A stretch of DNA of 64,000 nt from Paracoccus aurantiacus (GCF_007993065.1 NZ_VOPL01000004.1:186001-250000), one strand, 5' to 3'. Positions 45,603-55,078 are shown, counted from the stretch's first letter. A program made the numbers and translations. Notes: generated from the sequence alone by a model not told the origin.

Positions 45603-46942
45603 CGCGCAAGCTGTTCGGGACGGACGGGGTTCGGGGCCGGGCCAACACGGACCCGATGACCGCTGAAATGGCGCTGCGCCTTGGCGCGGCGGCCGGTCGC
45701 TATTTCCGCCGGGACGGTCGCAACGGGCATCGCGTGGTGATCGGCAAGGATACGCGGCTGTCGGGCTATATGCTGGAAAATGCGCTTACCGCTGGCCTGA
45801 CCAGCACTGGGATGAACGTGCTTCTGCTCGGGCCTGTGCCCACACCGGCGGTCGGCTATCTGACGCGCTCGATGCGTGCCGATCTGGGGATCATGATCTC
45901 GGCCAGTCACAACCCCGCCGATGATAACGGGATCAAGTTCTTCGGTCCCGACGGATTCAAGCTGTCCGATGACGCCGAGGCCGAGATTGAGCGGATCGTC
46001 GCAGGTCAGATCCGCCCGGCAGAGCCTGCAAATATCGGGCGGGCGCGCCGGATCGACGACGGGCGCGGGCGCTATGTCGAATATGCGAAAACGACCTTTC
46101 CCGCCGGGCAACGGCTGGACGGAATGAAGGTGGTTATCGACTGTGCCAATGGGGCGGCATATCGCGCCGCGCCAGACGTGCTGTACGAACTTGGCGCCGA
46201 TGTCGTGCGCATCGGTGTTGATCCTGACGGCCGCAATATCAATGACGGCGTCGGCTCGACCCATCCGGGTGCTGCGGCGCAGGCGGTGCTGGACAATCGC
46301 GCTGACCTTGGCATCTGCCTTGACGGTGACGCCGATCGCGTGATCCTGATCGACGAGAAGGGGCGCGTTGCCGATGGCGATCAGCTGATGGCGCTGCTGG
46401 CCGGACGGTGGGCGGAACAGGGGCGTCTGGCAGGTGGCGCGCTTGTCGCGACCGTGATGTCCAATCTGGGGCTGGAGCGTTTCATGACGGATCGCGGCCT
46501 GCGGCTGGAACGCACAAAGGTCGGCGATCGCTACGTTGTAGAACGCATGCGCGAGGGCGGCTTCAATCTGGGCGGCGAGCAGTCGGGGCATCTTGTGATG
46601 ACTGACTATGCCACCACGGGGGACGGCCTGATCGCCGGGCTGCAATTCCTTGCCGCAATGTCGGAAACCGGTCAAAGCGCGTCAGAGCTTGTTCATCAGT
46701 TCGAACCGGTGCCGCAACTGCTGAAGAATGTGCGTTATGCCGCCGGGGCCGATCCGCTTGCCGTCGGTGCCGTCCAGCAGGCGATCACGGCAGGAGAGAC
46801 GCGCCTTAACGGCACCGGTCGGGTTTTGATCCGCAAATCAGGGACCGAGCCGCTGATCCGTGTCATGGCCGAGGCCGAGGACGAAGTTGTTCTGCGCGAG
46901 GTCGTGGACAGCATTGTCGAGGCGGTCGAGGACGCGGTCTAG
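45599..46942 (+). CDS. glmM: Phosphoglucosamine mutase
   Basis: GlmM converts glucosamine-6-phosphate to glucosamine-1-phosphate for peptidoglycan and LPS. The 447 residues have [20 protein letters not shown], the phosphoserine loop [18 protein letters not shown] (S103), the metal loop [32 protein letters not shown] and [17 protein letters not shown] 45599 lies in the folP stop. Its TAG stop shares the palindrome CTAG with the convergent monooxygenase stop. Confidence 0.97.
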   Translation: MTRKLFGTDGVRGRANTDPMTAEMALRLGAAAGRYFRRDGRNGHRVVIGKDTRLSGYMLENALTAGLTSTGMNVLLLGPVPTPAVGYLTRSMRADLGIMISASHNPADDNGIKFFGPDGFKLSDDAEAEIERIVAGQIRPAEPANIGRARRIDDGRGRYVEYAKTTFPAGQRLDGMKVVIDCANGAAYRAAPDVLYELGADVVRIGVDPDGRNINDGVGSTHPGAAAQAVLDNRADLGICLDGDADRVILIDEKGRVADGDQLMALLAGRWAEQGRLAGGALVATVMSNLGLERFMTDRGLRLERTKVGDRYVVERMREGGFNLGGEQSGHLVMTDYATTGDGLIAGLQFLAAMSETGQSASELVHQFEPVPQLLKNVRYAAGADPLAVGAVQQAITAGETRLNGTGRVLIRKSGTEPLIRVMAEAEDEVVLREVVDSIVEAVEDAV

Positions 46943-48069
46943 GCGACCCGCTCTGCCACAGGGTCATAGTCGTAAAGCCAGTCGAACCGACGAAGTAAAG
47001 CGCCCGGCGCCAGCCGCGACAGCGTGCGCAGGCCCAGATGACCGATCACCCGCGCCGGCCCGGAAAGGTGGTAGTTCCGGGCATTGCCGTTCGCGGCTTC
47101 GACCACACGCCGGACGCGCGGCTCTCGGATCGCCTGAAAGCGCGCCAGCGCCGCAGGCTGATCCGCTATCGCGTCAAGGCTCTGCGCCAGGATCCACGCG
47201 TCTTCGATTGCCATCACCGCGCCCTGCGCCATGAATGGCAATGTCGGGTGCGCTGCATCGCCGATGATGACGTGTCGCCCATCATGCCAGTGCCGCGCGA
47301 CCTGATGTCGAAACAGGCCCCAGATACCAACCGACCCCACCCTTGAAAGCCAGTCGGGCACCGGGCCGCCGAAACCCGCGAACGCTGCGCGCAGGTTCCG
47401 CGGATCATCCTCGTGCGACCAGCCTTCTGCCGTCCAGCCGGGACGCTCCTGCACGGCCACAATATTGCGAAACCCCGATCCCAGCCGATAGCTGACCAGA
47501 TGCTGTTTCGGACCCATGAATACGCGGGCGAAGGGATCGTCGATGCTGTCCTCGATCAGCGCCCGCCATGCCGTCTGGCCGGTAAAGAAAAGCTTCTCGG
47601 CCCCGTTCAGCTTGCGGCGGAACGTGCTGTTCAGGCCGTCCGCCCCGATCAGAAGATCGGCCTTTGGCGGGTCCGTGATCTGATGACCGAGATGAATTGT
47701 CGCGCCGGCATCGCGGGCGGCAGCAGCCAGCACCTCGATCAGCCTCGCACGATGGATCATGCGGAACGCCGCGCCGGGGCGATGCGCCGCCAGGGGCAGC
47801 GAGGCAACCTGCTGCCCGGCACGGTCATGCAGCACAACCCCCGCTGACCGGACGCTGACCGCATCCAGCGCGGCATCAAGGCCCAGTTCAGAAAGAACGC
47901 GCCCGGCATTCGGGGAAAGCTGCAATCCCGCACCAACGTCGGTCAGCGCCGGCGCTCGTTCATGGACGCTGACGTGCGCGCCGCGCTGCGAAAGCGCAAC
48001 CGCAGCGCACAGTCCCGCCACGCCGCCGCCGATCACCGCGACCGAGCGATTCTTCAGGTGATTGCTCAG
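46939..48069 (-). CDS. FAD-dependent monooxygenase (salicylate hydroxylase-like)
   Basis: This is a flavoprotein of the aromatic-ring hydroxylase group, about 376 residues. It has the FAD motif [20 protein letters not shown], the arginine GRVLSEL region, [17 protein letters not shown], and [20 protein letters not shown]. The first normal start codon in frame is GTG 48036, but it would cut off the first beta strand of the FAD fold. CTG at 48067-48069 has GGAG 8 nt upstream and overlaps the upstream TGA as CTGA, so it is proposed as the start. Its 3-prime stop overlaps glmM. The substrate is unknown. Confidence 0.75.
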   Translation of the reverse strand: MSNHLKNRSVAVIGGGVAGLCAAVALSQRGAHVSVHERAPALTDVGAGLQLSPNAGRVLSELGLDAALDAVSVRSAGVVLHDRAGQQVASLPLAAHRPGAAFRMIHRARLIEVLAAAARDAGATIHLGHQITDPPKADLLIGADGLNSTFRRKLNGAEKLFFTGQTAWRALIEDSIDDPFARVFMGPKQHLVSYRLGSGFRNIVAVQERPGWTAEGWSHEDDPRNLRAAFAGFGGPVPDWLSRVGSVGIWGLFRHQVARHWHDGRHVIIGDAAHPTLPFMAQGAVMAIEDAWILAQSLDAIADQPAALARFQAIREPRVRRVVEAANGNARNYHLSGPARVIGHLGLRTLSRLAPGALLRRFDWLYDYDPVAERVA

Positions 48070-48656
48070 GCCGTATTCTCCGCCTGAAGAAGCGCGCGCA
48101 TCTGGTTCAGCTGATCCTCCGGCACACCGGCGGCGCGCAGAACTTCCTCGGCAAAGCTTCGGGGGGCGGTGCCGGGCGCTGTGATGATCCCGTTATCCGA
48201 GAGTGCGCGCGGCGTATCGCGATGCCGTTCACGACCCGCATATCCCGGCACGACGCTGTCCATGAAATCGGTCCCGTTGCTGGTGTGGTCTGTCCCTTCC
48301 AGCAGGCCCGCGCGGGCAAGCGCAGTGACGCCCGCGCAGATCCCGGCGATGACATGACCGGCATCCCGCGCCTTTCGCAGCATCCCCTCGACCTCAGGCG
48401 GATTGTCAGAGGCCCAGATATCGCCGCCACACAGCACGATGATTTCATCCGATCGGGGGGCAATATCGGGCAAACCAGTCACCCTCAGCCCCGCCATCGA
48501 AACAACGTCCCCGCCGCCCGGCGTAGCGTGACGGACCTGCACGCCATAAAAATCCGCGCCTGCAGCCGAAATCATCGGGGTTTCCCAATCGGCATAACCA
48601 TTCGGCAACACGATCAGGATCGGACGCAAGCTCTCGCGGTTATCCGGTTCGGTCAT
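48066..48656 (-). CDS. DJ-1/PfpI family protein
   Basis: This 196-residue DJ-1/PfpI fold protein has the nucleophile elbow AGICAGVTALARAGLLEGT (Cys about residue 107). The acid-bearing loop LPNGYADWETPMISAAG and the later TSNGTDFMDSVVPGY are also present. Relatives include YoaZ-type stress proteins, glyoxalase III and isonitrile hydratase; the type cannot be told here. It is coupled to the FAD monooxygenase by a 4-nt CTGA overlap, suggesting the two act together. Confidence 0.85.
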   Translation of the reverse strand: MTEPDNRESLRPILIVLPNGYADWETPMISAAGADFYGVQVRHATPGGGDVVSMAGLRVTGLPDIAPRSDEIIVLCGGDIWASDNPPEVEGMLRKARDAGHVIAGICAGVTALARAGLLEGTDHTSNGTDFMDSVVPGYAGRERHRDTPRALSDNGIITAPGTAPRSFAEEVLRAAGVPEDQLNQMRALLQAENTA

Positions 48657-48729
48657 CGCTCATCCTCTCAGGACCGCATCCTTGCAGTCACGTTAGGCCA
48701 AGCCTGCTGACAGAAGCCGTCAGCTTCCG

Positions 48730-49152
48730 TCAATCGTCGCGATGCACGCGCTCGCGGCGCTCGTGCTTTTCCTGTGCGGCGACTGTCATGGTCGCGATCG
48801 GGCGCGCATCCAGCCGCTTAAGGCTGATCGGCTCGCCGGTGACCTCGCAGTAACCGTACTCTCCATTGCCGATCCGCCTGAGAGCCGAGTCGATCTTGCC
48901 GACCAGCTTGCGCTGGCGGTCGCGGGTGCGAAGCTCCAGCGCGCGGTCGGTTTCTTCGGATGCGCGGTCGGCCAGGTCGGGCACGTTGCGGGCGCTGTCT
49001 TGCAAGCCTTCCAGCGTTTCAGCGGACTGTTCCAGTAACTCGGCCTTCCAGGCCTCCAGCTTGCGGCGGAAATATTCCAGCTGGCGATCGTTCATGAACG
49101 GTTCGTCTTCGGCTGGGCGGTAATCATCGGGCAGGAAAATCTGCTGTTTCAT
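48730..49152 (-). CDS. dksA: DksA-family RNA polymerase-binding factor with lost zinc cysteines
   Basis: DksA binds the RNA polymerase secondary channel and works with ppGpp at rRNA and biosynthetic promoters. The 140 residues show the coiled coil LEYFRRKLEAWKAELLEQSA and the tip DLADRASEETDRALELRTRD with the functional Asp and Ala. The zinc-finger region is GEYGYCEVTGEPISLKRLDA, RPIATMTVAAQEKHE. Only the first of the four cysteines remains, and the others are Thr, Thr and Ala. Cysteine-poor DksA proteins are known in Rhodobacter and as DksA2 of Pseudomonas, and they work without zinc. Single gene; GGAGG lies before the ATG. Confidence 0.93.
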   Translation of the reverse strand: MKQQIFLPDDYRPAEDEPFMNDRQLEYFRRKLEAWKAELLEQSAETLEGLQDSARNVPDLADRASEETDRALELRTRDRQRKLVGKIDSALRRIGNGEYGYCEVTGEPISLKRLDARPIATMTVAAQEKHERRERVHRDD

Positions 49153-49317
49153 ACGTCCTCCGAGAGGTCGGGATGCCTGTATCCCGGCCCTTGCGGCCCC
49201 CCATAAAGGATGCGGAACCAGATGTCACTAGCCCATTGTCCCGCATTGCGCGCAAGGCCGCTTGATGCCGGTCATCCGGAAAGCTAGGGTCCGGGCGCGC
49301 AGGATAAGGAGCGCATG

Positions 49318-50160
49318 ATGCAATTCGCCTCGACCGAAACTTATGTGGCGCCCGCGGAACTGGCCATGGCGGTCAACGCGGCGATCACGCTGGAACGCCC
49401 GCTTCTGGTCAAGGGCGAGCCGGGCACCGGCAAGACCGAGCTTGCCCGGCAAGTCGCCGCCTCGCTAAACCTGCCGATCATCGAATGGAACGTGAAATCA
49501 ACGACCAGGGCGCAGCAGGGGCTGTACGAATACGACGCAGTAAGCCGGTTGCGCGACAGTCAACTGGGCGATGCGCGTGTGCATGAAGTCGGCAACTACA
49601 TCCGTAAGGGCAAGCTGTGGCAGGCATTCGAGGCGCCGGGCAAGGTCGTGCTGCTGATTGACGAGATCGACAAGGCCGATATCGAGTTTCCGAATGATCT
49701 TCTGCAGGAACTCGACCGGATGGAGTTCCATGTCTATGAGACCGGCGAGACTGTCCGTGCCGCGCACAGGCCCGTGGTCATCATTACCTCTAACAACGAG
49801 AAAGAGCTTCCCGACGCGTTCCTGCGCCGCTGCTTTTTCCACTATATCCGCTTCCCCGACGCCGAGGTCCTGTCGAAGATCGTCGCCGTTCACTATCCCG
49901 GCCTGAAGCCCCGCCTTCTGGAAGAAGCGTTGAGCCAGTTTTTCGAGATTCGCGACGTTCCCGGCCTGAAGAAGAAGCCATCCACCTCTGAACTGCTGGA
50001 CTGGCTGAAGCTGATACTGGCCGAGGATCTGGCGCCCGACGATCTGAAGAAGGCGCCCGGTGAGATGCTGCCGAAGTTGCACGGCGCGCTGCTGAAGAAT
50101 GAACAGGATGTGGCGCTGTTCGAAAAGCTGGCCTTCATGGCGCGCCGGCAGGGGAGATAG
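49318..50160 (+). CDS. MoxR-family AAA+ ATPase
   Basis: This 280-residue AAA+ chaperone is of the MoxR class. It has the Walker A GEPGTGKTELARQVA, Walker B KVVLLIDEIDKADIEFPND, sensor 1 in PVVIITSNNEKELPD, and the arginine finger in FLRRCFFHYIRFPD. A helical lid continues to the C-terminus. AAGGAG precedes two adjacent ATG codons (49315 and 49318); the second has better spacing. MoxR proteins normally sit beside a VWA-domain partner. Here the next gene, 2 nt later, is a GNAT acetyltransferase, so the partner must be elsewhere. Confidence 0.9.
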   Translation: MQFASTETYVAPAELAMAVNAAITLERPLLVKGEPGTGKTELARQVAASLNLPIIEWNVKSTTRAQQGLYEYDAVSRLRDSQLGDARVHEVGNYIRKGKLWQAFEAPGKVVLLIDEIDKADIEFPNDLLQELDRMEFHVYETGETVRAAHRPVVIITSNNEKELPDAFLRRCFFHYIRFPDAEVLSKIVAVHYPGLKPRLLEEALSQFFEIRDVPGLKKKPSTSELLDWLKLILAEDLAPDDLKKAPGEMLPKLHGALLKNEQDVALFEKLAFMARRQGR

Positions 50161-50162
50161 GC

Positions 50163-50606
50163 ATGGACGTCAGGGCAGTCACGGCCGATGACAGGGATCA
50201 GTGGCAGGGGCTTTGGGACGGCTATCAGCGTTTTTATGGCCATCCCGACCGCCCGCAGGATTTTTTCGATACGGCCTTCGCGCGCCTGACCTCGGGTGAA
50301 GCCAATGACTTTCAGGGTTTTGTCGCGGATGACGGCGGCAGACTGATCGGACTGACACATTACGTCTTTCACCCGAACCTCTGGCGGCCTGGCGGTGTCT
50401 GCTATCTGCAGGATCTGTTCACGCTGCCCGAAGCGCGCGGGAAAGGTATCGGGCGCGCCCTGATCGAGGCGGTGTCAACTGCGGCGAAGGCGCGCGGCGC
50501 ACAATCGCTTTACTGGCTGACCGCGGAAGACAACTATGCTGGCCGCATGCTTTACGACCGGCTTGCCACGCGGACGCCCTTCATCAAATATCAACGTGAT
50601 TTCTGA
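50163..50606 (+). CDS. GNAT family N-acetyltransferase
   Basis: This 147-residue acetyltransferase contains the acetyl-CoA loop [20 protein letters not shown] (motif A, about residues 87-106). It also has a strand VCYLQDLFT before it and the C-terminal [19 protein letters not shown] typical of small-molecule GNATs. It begins 2 nt after the moxR-type gene and ends just before aroQ. The acceptor is unknown. Confidence 0.9.
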   Translation: MDVRAVTADDRDQWQGLWDGYQRFYGHPDRPQDFFDTAFARLTSGEANDFQGFVADDGGRLIGLTHYVFHPNLWRPGGVCYLQDLFTLPEARGKGIGRALIEAVSTAAKARGAQSLYWLTAEDNYAGRMLYDRLATRTPFIKYQRDF

Positions 50607-50622
50607 CAACAAGGCCAGTCCC

Positions 50623-51054
50623 GTGAAAACCATCCTTCTGCTGAACGGCCCGAATCTGAACCTGCTGGGAAAGCGCCAGCCGGAACATTACGGCTACGAG
50701 ACATTGTCGGACGTTGAAGCTCTCGCGCGCGATAACTGTGCCGACGGGTTTGAAATCGCCGCCCAGCAGTCCAACTGGGAAGGACAGTTGATCGACTGGG
50801 TTCACGAGGCGCGCGAAAACGCCGTCGGGATCGTCATCAACCCTGGCGGGCTGTCCCACACCTCCATCGCGCTTCTGGACGCGCTCAACGCGTTCGAAGG
50901 GCCGGTGATGGAGGTCCATATCAGCCAGATCCACAAGCGAGAGGCGTTTCGTCACCATTCCTTCATCAGCCATCGTGCCGATGCAGTGATCGCAGGTCTG
51001 GGGATCGACGGCTACGGCGCAGCGGTGCGGCGGATCTGCAAGCTGGTCGGTTAA
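50623..51054 (+). CDS. aroQ: Type II 3-dehydroquinate dehydratase
   Basis: AroQ catalyses the third step of the shikimate pathway. The 143-residue protein shows [19 protein letters not shown] with the catalytic arginine and tyrosine, [38 protein letters not shown], and [20 protein letters not shown] with the second histidine. The chosen start is GTG 50623 with AAGG upstream; GTG 50596 in the same frame would overlap the GNAT gene. The loop NPGGLSH differs from the more common NPGAYTH. Its stop shares TTAA with the convergent gene. Confidence 0.95.
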   Translation: MKTILLLNGPNLNLLGKRQPEHYGYETLSDVEALARDNCADGFEIAAQQSNWEGQLIDWVHEARENAVGIVINPGGLSHTSIALLDALNAFEGPVMEVHISQIHKREAFRHHSFISHRADAVIAGLGIDGYGAAVRRICKLVG

Positions 51055-51392
51055 CCGTCGATCCGCGTGATTTCGCGTTTCAAAGCGGCGCTGATCCTGC
51101 TCCATTCGCTGCTGGCCAGCCGCGCCTTATGTGCGTTTAGTGCTGCTTCGTCGGCATAGAGCTCTTCGATCAGCCAGATTGCCGGGTCGTCGCTCTGCTC
51201 GGCGGCGAAGAACATGCAGCCCGGCTCGGCGCGGCTGAGCGCCACGTGATCGGGCAGATGTTCCAGCGCGATCCGCATCTCGGCGGCATCGGCGCAGAAA
51301 AGTTTCACCGAAAGCGCGATCTGGCCGGGCGCAGGGTCGGGGCGGCCCAAATGCGCGCTGGCGTCGTGGTCATGTCCACAGGAACAGCTCAT
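51051..51392 (-). CDS. Antibiotic-biosynthesis-monooxygenase-domain protein with metal-like N-terminus
   Basis: This 113-residue protein starts with a Cys/His cluster [16 protein letters not shown], a possible metal site. An ABM-type ferredoxin-like domain follows: [38 protein letters not shown], and [18 protein letters not shown]. Such dimers act as quinol or heme-linked monooxygenases, but many have no known substrate. ATG 51392 overlaps the stop of the DUF72 gene (ATGA), so they are coupled. The stop overlaps aroQ on the other strand. Confidence 0.75.
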   Translation of the reverse strand: MSCSCGHDHDASAHLGRPDPAPGQIALSVKLFCADAAEMRIALEHLPDHVALSRAEPGCMFFAAEQSDDPAIWLIEELYADEAALNAHKARLASSEWSRISAALKREITRIDG

Positions 51393-52126
51393 ATCAATGC
51401 CTCTGCAAGGGCTATGGCGCAGTCCGGGTTGCGCTTCTTTTCGCCCGAGATCACGTAAAGGAAAAGATCGCGCCCGGACGCGATGCGCTTCGCTTCCTCG
51501 ACCCAACGCGAAAGATCCTTGTCGCGATAACCCTTCTCGACATCCGAGGTGCCCATGATGCGCAGATAGGCGAAATCGGCGGTATCGGCGTCGATCTCGG
51601 GAAATTTGCTGTCGCCGGCGCGAACGATCGCGATGTTGCGCGCCCGGCACAGGTCTGCGGCCTCGGGATCGGCAAAGCTCTCGTGGCGGGCCTCGATGGC
51701 GTGGCGAAGGGCGATGCCGTCCTGCTCGTCCGGCAAAAGCGCGAGAAACGCCGCGAAATCCTGTGGATCGAATTTCTTCGTCTCTGCCAGTTGCCAGTTG
51801 ATCGGCCCGAGTTTCGGACCCAGCCGAGTGATGCCCGAGGTCAGGAAACGCTGGACGCTTTCACCAGCATCTCCAAGCACCTTGCGATTGGTCGCGAATC
51901 GACTGGCCTTGACGGCAAAGACGAAATCATCCGGCGTTTCGTCATGCCATTTCTGGAAGCTTTCGGGCTTCTGGCTGCCGTAATAGGTGGCGTTGATCTC
52001 GATGCTGCTCAGCGCGCGGCTGGCATATTCCAGTTCGCGCCGTTGCGGCAGGTCGCTGGGGTAAAACACCCCCTTGCGCCATTCCGGAAAGTTCCAGCCG
52101 CCGATACCGATGCGGATTTGTGCCAT
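51389..52126 (-). CDS. DUF72 domain protein
   Basis: This 245-residue DUF72 (YecE-like) TIM-barrel protein has the N-terminal IRIGIGGWNFPEWRKGVFYP. SSIEINATYYGSQKPESFQKW is followed by FAVKASRFATNRKVL, LGPINWQL, and the C-terminal LYVISGEKKRNPDCAIALAE. It has no proven activity in any organism; the fold resembles phosphate-binding barrels. It is coupled to the ABM-domain gene downstream. Confidence 0.9.
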   Translation of the reverse strand: MAQIRIGIGGWNFPEWRKGVFYPSDLPQRRELEYASRALSSIEINATYYGSQKPESFQKWHDETPDDFVFAVKASRFATNRKVLGDAGESVQRFLTSGITRLGPKLGPINWQLAETKKFDPQDFAAFLALLPDEQDGIALRHAIEARHESFADPEAADLCRARNIAIVRAGDSKFPEIDADTADFAYLRIMGTSDVEKGYRDKDLSRWVEEAKRIASGRDLFLYVISGEKKRNPDCAIALAEALI

Positions 52127-52227
52127 TGCATCCCCTGTGACGGTTACGCCTGAACGGTCATGGCGAGAGCCTAGGGCGATTATTTAGCAATGCCCAGCCC
52201 GCAAAGTTGTCGGCGGCTGGAACTTTG

Positions 52228-52623
52228 TCAGGATGCCACGGCGGGCCGATCGGTTGCACTGCGTAGCGCCACAAGCTCTGCACAGGCGATCACACCGACG
52301 ACCGCGGCCTGCGCAAGGATGAACGCGACGCCGATCGCGTTCAGGCCAAGCATGGCCAACAACATCAGGCTTGCCAGAACCCAGATGATATTCACGGCGA
52401 CGACGGCGAGTGTTCCCGCAGCCGGGATGCGCGGGCGGGAGGCGAGCAGGGCGAAGATACCGCTTACCAGAATAAGGAACAGACCAGCCCAGAACAACAA
52501 CCCTGACGGAATTCTGGTCAGCCCGGCGATGAAACTGGGTAGCGTCGCGATCAGGGTGCCGAAGCCCAGACAGGTGGCAGCGTCGAGCCAGATAAGCTGG
52601 CGAAGGGTGAAGGGCAGTTTCAT
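52228..52623 (-). CDS. Four-helix integral membrane protein, hypothetical
   Basis: This 131-residue protein has four hydrophobic segments (about residues 12-30, 38-56, 65-85 and 95-117). It carries LGFGTLIATLPSFIAGL, LLFWAGLFLILVSGIFALLA and VAVVAVNIIWVLASLMLLAM and ends in polar residues. ATG 52623 has GAAAGG upstream; the frame open to 52686 crosses the operator region. It is divergent from an XRE regulator with a clear palindrome between them, so it is the probable target of that regulator. No family recognised. Confidence 0.72.
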   Translation of the reverse strand: MKLPFTLRQLIWLDAATCLGFGTLIATLPSFIAGLTRIPSGLLFWAGLFLILVSGIFALLASRPRIPAAGTLAVVAVNIIWVLASLMLLAMLGLNAIGVAFILAQAAVVGVIACAELVALRSATDRPAVAS

Positions 52624-52676
52624 TGCATGACCTTTCAAAATGACGAATCGAGCCCATAGCCTCGCAGCGGCAGGTA

Positions 52677-52707
52677 TTGACGCCAATTACGTCTCGGGTA
52701 ATTGGCG
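52677..52707. promoter_or_regulatory. Operator palindrome overlapping the XRE regulator promoter
   Basis: CGCCAATTAC (52681-52690) and GTAATTGGCG (52698-52707) are perfect 10-bp arms with a 7-bp spacer. A plus-strand promoter TTGACG (52677-52682), 16 bp, TAATTG (52699-52704) lies on top of it. The palindrome is midway between two divergent starts (52623 and 52737), the position of an operator acting on both. Confidence 0.75.
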
Positions 52708-52736
52708 CGACGCTTGGATGCCACTAGGCTTTGGCA

Positions 52737-53570
52737 ATGAGCGAAACACCTGAAAATCTCGTCGGTGATATATTGCGCGAATGGCGCGGGCGCCGCGGGC
52801 TCAGCCAGTTGGCGCTGTCGCTGGATGCCGGGGTTTCGCAGCGGCATCTGAGTTTCGTCGAATCCGGCCGGTCGCGTCCCAGCCGTGACATGCTGATCCG
52901 CTTTGCCGCAAGCCTTTCGATGCCGCTACGGGCACAGAACACGTTGCTGATCGCAGGAGGTTTTGCGCCCGCTTATCCTGAACGCCACCCGGACGACCCC
53001 GCTTTTCGCGCAGCACGTCAGATGGTCGAAACGATCCTGCGCCGGCACGAGCCGTTTCCCGCACTGGCGGTGGACCGTCACTGGAACATGATCTTCGCCA
53101 ATGCAGGGGCAGGGCAGATCATGCAGGCCGCCGATCCGTCGCTGCTGGCATCGCCGGTCAACGTGTTGCGCGCGGCCCTGCATCCCAATGGAATTGCGCC
53201 GATCATCCGGAATTTCGGCGAGTGGCGTGCGCATTTGCTGCATCGCCTATCCGCCCAGATTGAGGCAAGCGGAGATCCCGTGCTGGAGCGGTTGGAGGCC
53301 GAGTTGCGCGCATATCCCATTCCGCCCGGCGTCAGCGCTGGCACGTGCGGCGTCGATCTTGGCGGCATCGCCGTGCCCTTGCAGATCACGCTGGACGGGG
53401 CCGAGATGTCGTTCATCAGCACCACGACCGTGTTCGGAACGGCGACCGACATCACCTTGTCGGAACTAGTCGTCGAAACGTTCTTTCCCGCCGACGACCA
53501 GACGCATGACCTACTGATGCAGGGCTATTCCCACTCAATCGTACCCGGTGGCTTCGACGTGATGTCATAG
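52737..53570 (+). CDS. XRE-family regulator with MmyB-like ligand domain
   Basis: This 277-residue regulator has an N-terminal Cro/CI helix-turn-helix ([39 protein letters not shown], about residues 12-52). The C-terminal PAS-like domain is of the MmyB type: [40 protein letters not shown], and [23 protein letters not shown] 52737 is chosen over TTG 52731. The operator upstream suggests it controls itself and the divergent membrane gene. Its last 46 bp lie on the opposite strand of the guaA 3-prime end, so its last 15 residues are antisense to the conserved GuaA tail. Confidence 0.87.
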   Translation: MSETPENLVGDILREWRGRRGLSQLALSLDAGVSQRHLSFVESGRSRPSRDMLIRFAASLSMPLRAQNTLLIAGGFAPAYPERHPDDPAFRAARQMVETILRRHEPFPALAVDRHWNMIFANAGAGQIMQAADPSLLASPVNVLRAALHPNGIAPIIRNFGEWRAHLLHRLSAQIEASGDPVLERLEAELRAYPIPPGVSAGTCGVDLGGIAVPLQITLDGAEMSFISTTTVFGTATDITLSELVVETFFPADDQTHDLLMQGYSHSIVPGGFDVMS

Positions 53571-55078
53571 GTCACGCGGTTAATGCCCTTGACCTCGTTG
53601 ATGATCCGGGTTGCGGTTTCGCCAAGGAAATCATGGCTGAAGGGATAATAGTCCGCCGTCATCCCGTCGACCGAGGTCACGGCCCGCAGGGCGCAGGCAT
53701 AGTCATAGGTGCGGCCGTCGCCCATGACGCCGACGGTGCGGACAGGCAGAATGGCCACGAAGGCCTGCCAGATCTCGTCGTAAAGGCCGTGCTGTCGGAT
53801 CTGGTCGATGAAGACCGCATCGGCCTTGCGCAGGATGTCCAGCTTGTCGCGGGTGATCTCGCCTGGGCAGCGGATCGCGAGGCCGGGGCCGGGGAAAGGG
53901 TGGCGGCCGATGAACTTGTCGGGCAGGCCAAGCTCACGGCCTAAGGCGCGGACCTCGTCCTTGAACAGCTCGCGCAGGGGTTCGACCAGCTTCAGGCCCA
54001 TCTTTTCCGGCAATCCGCCGACATTGTGGTGGCTTTTGATCGTGACCGAGGGGCCGCCGCTGAACGACACGCTTTCGATCACGTCGGGATAGAGCGTGCC
54101 CTGCGCGAGGAATTCGGCCCCTTCGATCTCGTTGGCGTATTTCTGGAATACGTCGATGAACAGCTTGCCGATGGTCTTGCGCTTGACCTCGGGGTCGGAA
54201 ACGCCTTCCAGCGCGCCGATGAACAGGTCTGCCTCGTCTGCGTGGATCAGCGGGATGTTGTAATTGTCGCGGAACATCGACACGACTTCCTCGGCCTCGT
54301 TCTGGCGCAGAAGTCCGTGATCGACAAAAACGCAGGTCAGCTGGTCGCCGATCGCTTCATGGATCAGCACAGCCGCGACCGAGGAATCGACGCCGCCCGA
54401 CAGCCCGCAGATCACCTTTTTGTCGCCGACCTGTTCACGGATCTTGCGGATCGCCTCGTCCTTGTAAGCCGCCATGGTCCAGTCGCCGGTAAAGCCGGCC
54501 ATGCGCGTGAAGTTTTCCAGCATCTGCTTGCCATTCGGCGTGTGATGCACTTCGGGATGGAACTGCACGGCATAGAAACCGCGTCCTTCGTCCGCGGTAA
54601 TGGCATAGGGCGCGTTGGGCGAGGTGCCGACAACTTCGAAACCCGGCGCAAGCTGGGTCACCCGGTCGCCGTGGCTCATCCAGACCTGTTCGCGGTCGCT
54701 CAGCCCGGCGAAGATGCCATCCTTTTTATGGCCGGGCGCAGGCGTCACATAGGCACGGCCGTATTCGGCGTGGTGGCCCGCCTCGACGTTGCCGCCAAGC
54801 TGCTGCATCATCACCTGCTGACCATAGCAGATGCCGAAGACCGGCACGCCCATGGTCCACAGGTTTTCCGGCGCGCGGGTGCTGCCCTCTCGCGTGACGC
54901 TGTCGGGGCCGCCGGACAAAATGACGGCCTGTGGGGCGAAGTCCGTCAGGAATGCCGGCGAGACATTCTGATAGGGGTGGATTTCGCAATAGATGTTCAG
55001 CTCGCGCAGGCGGCGCGCGATCAGCTGCGTCACCTGAGAGCCGAAGTCGATGATGAGAAGGCGCTGATGCTGGGTCAT
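53525..55078 (-). CDS. guaA: GMP synthase (glutamine-hydrolysing)
   Basis: GuaA converts XMP, ATP and glutamine to GMP. The 517-residue protein has a class I glutamine amidotransferase domain: [19 protein letters not shown], the nucleophile Cys in [17 protein letters not shown], and [14 protein letters not shown] with the His and Glu. The ATP-pyrophosphatase domain has the P-loop [20 protein letters not shown]. The dimerisation domain has [20 protein letters not shown] and the tail [13 protein letters not shown] 55078 fits the family N-terminus; ATG 55087 is 3 codons upstream and neither has a strong RBS. Confidence 0.97.
   Translation of the reverse strand: MTQHQRLLIIDFGSQVTQLIARRLRELNIYCEIHPYQNVSPAFLTDFAPQAVILSGGPDSVTREGSTRAPENLWTMGVPVFGICYGQQVMMQQLGGNVEAGHHAEYGRAYVTPAPGHKKDGIFAGLSDREQVWMSHGDRVTQLAPGFEVVGTSPNAPYAITADEGRGFYAVQFHPEVHHTPNGKQMLENFTRMAGFTGDWTMAAYKDEAIRKIREQVGDKKVICGLSGGVDSSVAAVLIHEAIGDQLTCVFVDHGLLRQNEAEEVVSMFRDNYNIPLIHADEADLFIGALEGVSDPEVKRKTIGKLFIDVFQKYANEIEGAEFLAQGTLYPDVIESVSFSGGPSVTIKSHHNVGGLPEKMGLKLVEPLRELFKDEVRALGRELGLPDKFIGRHPFPGPGLAIRCPGEITRDKLDILRKADAVFIDQIRQHGLYDEIWQAFVAILPVRTVGVMGDGRTYDYACALRAVTSVDGMTADYYPFSHDFLGETATRIINEVKGINRVTYDITSKPPGTIEWE

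Noticed and set aside
45245-46675. Minus-strand open frame of 476 codons opposite folP and glmM
   Set aside because: It is antisense to two strongly identified enzymes and has no motif.
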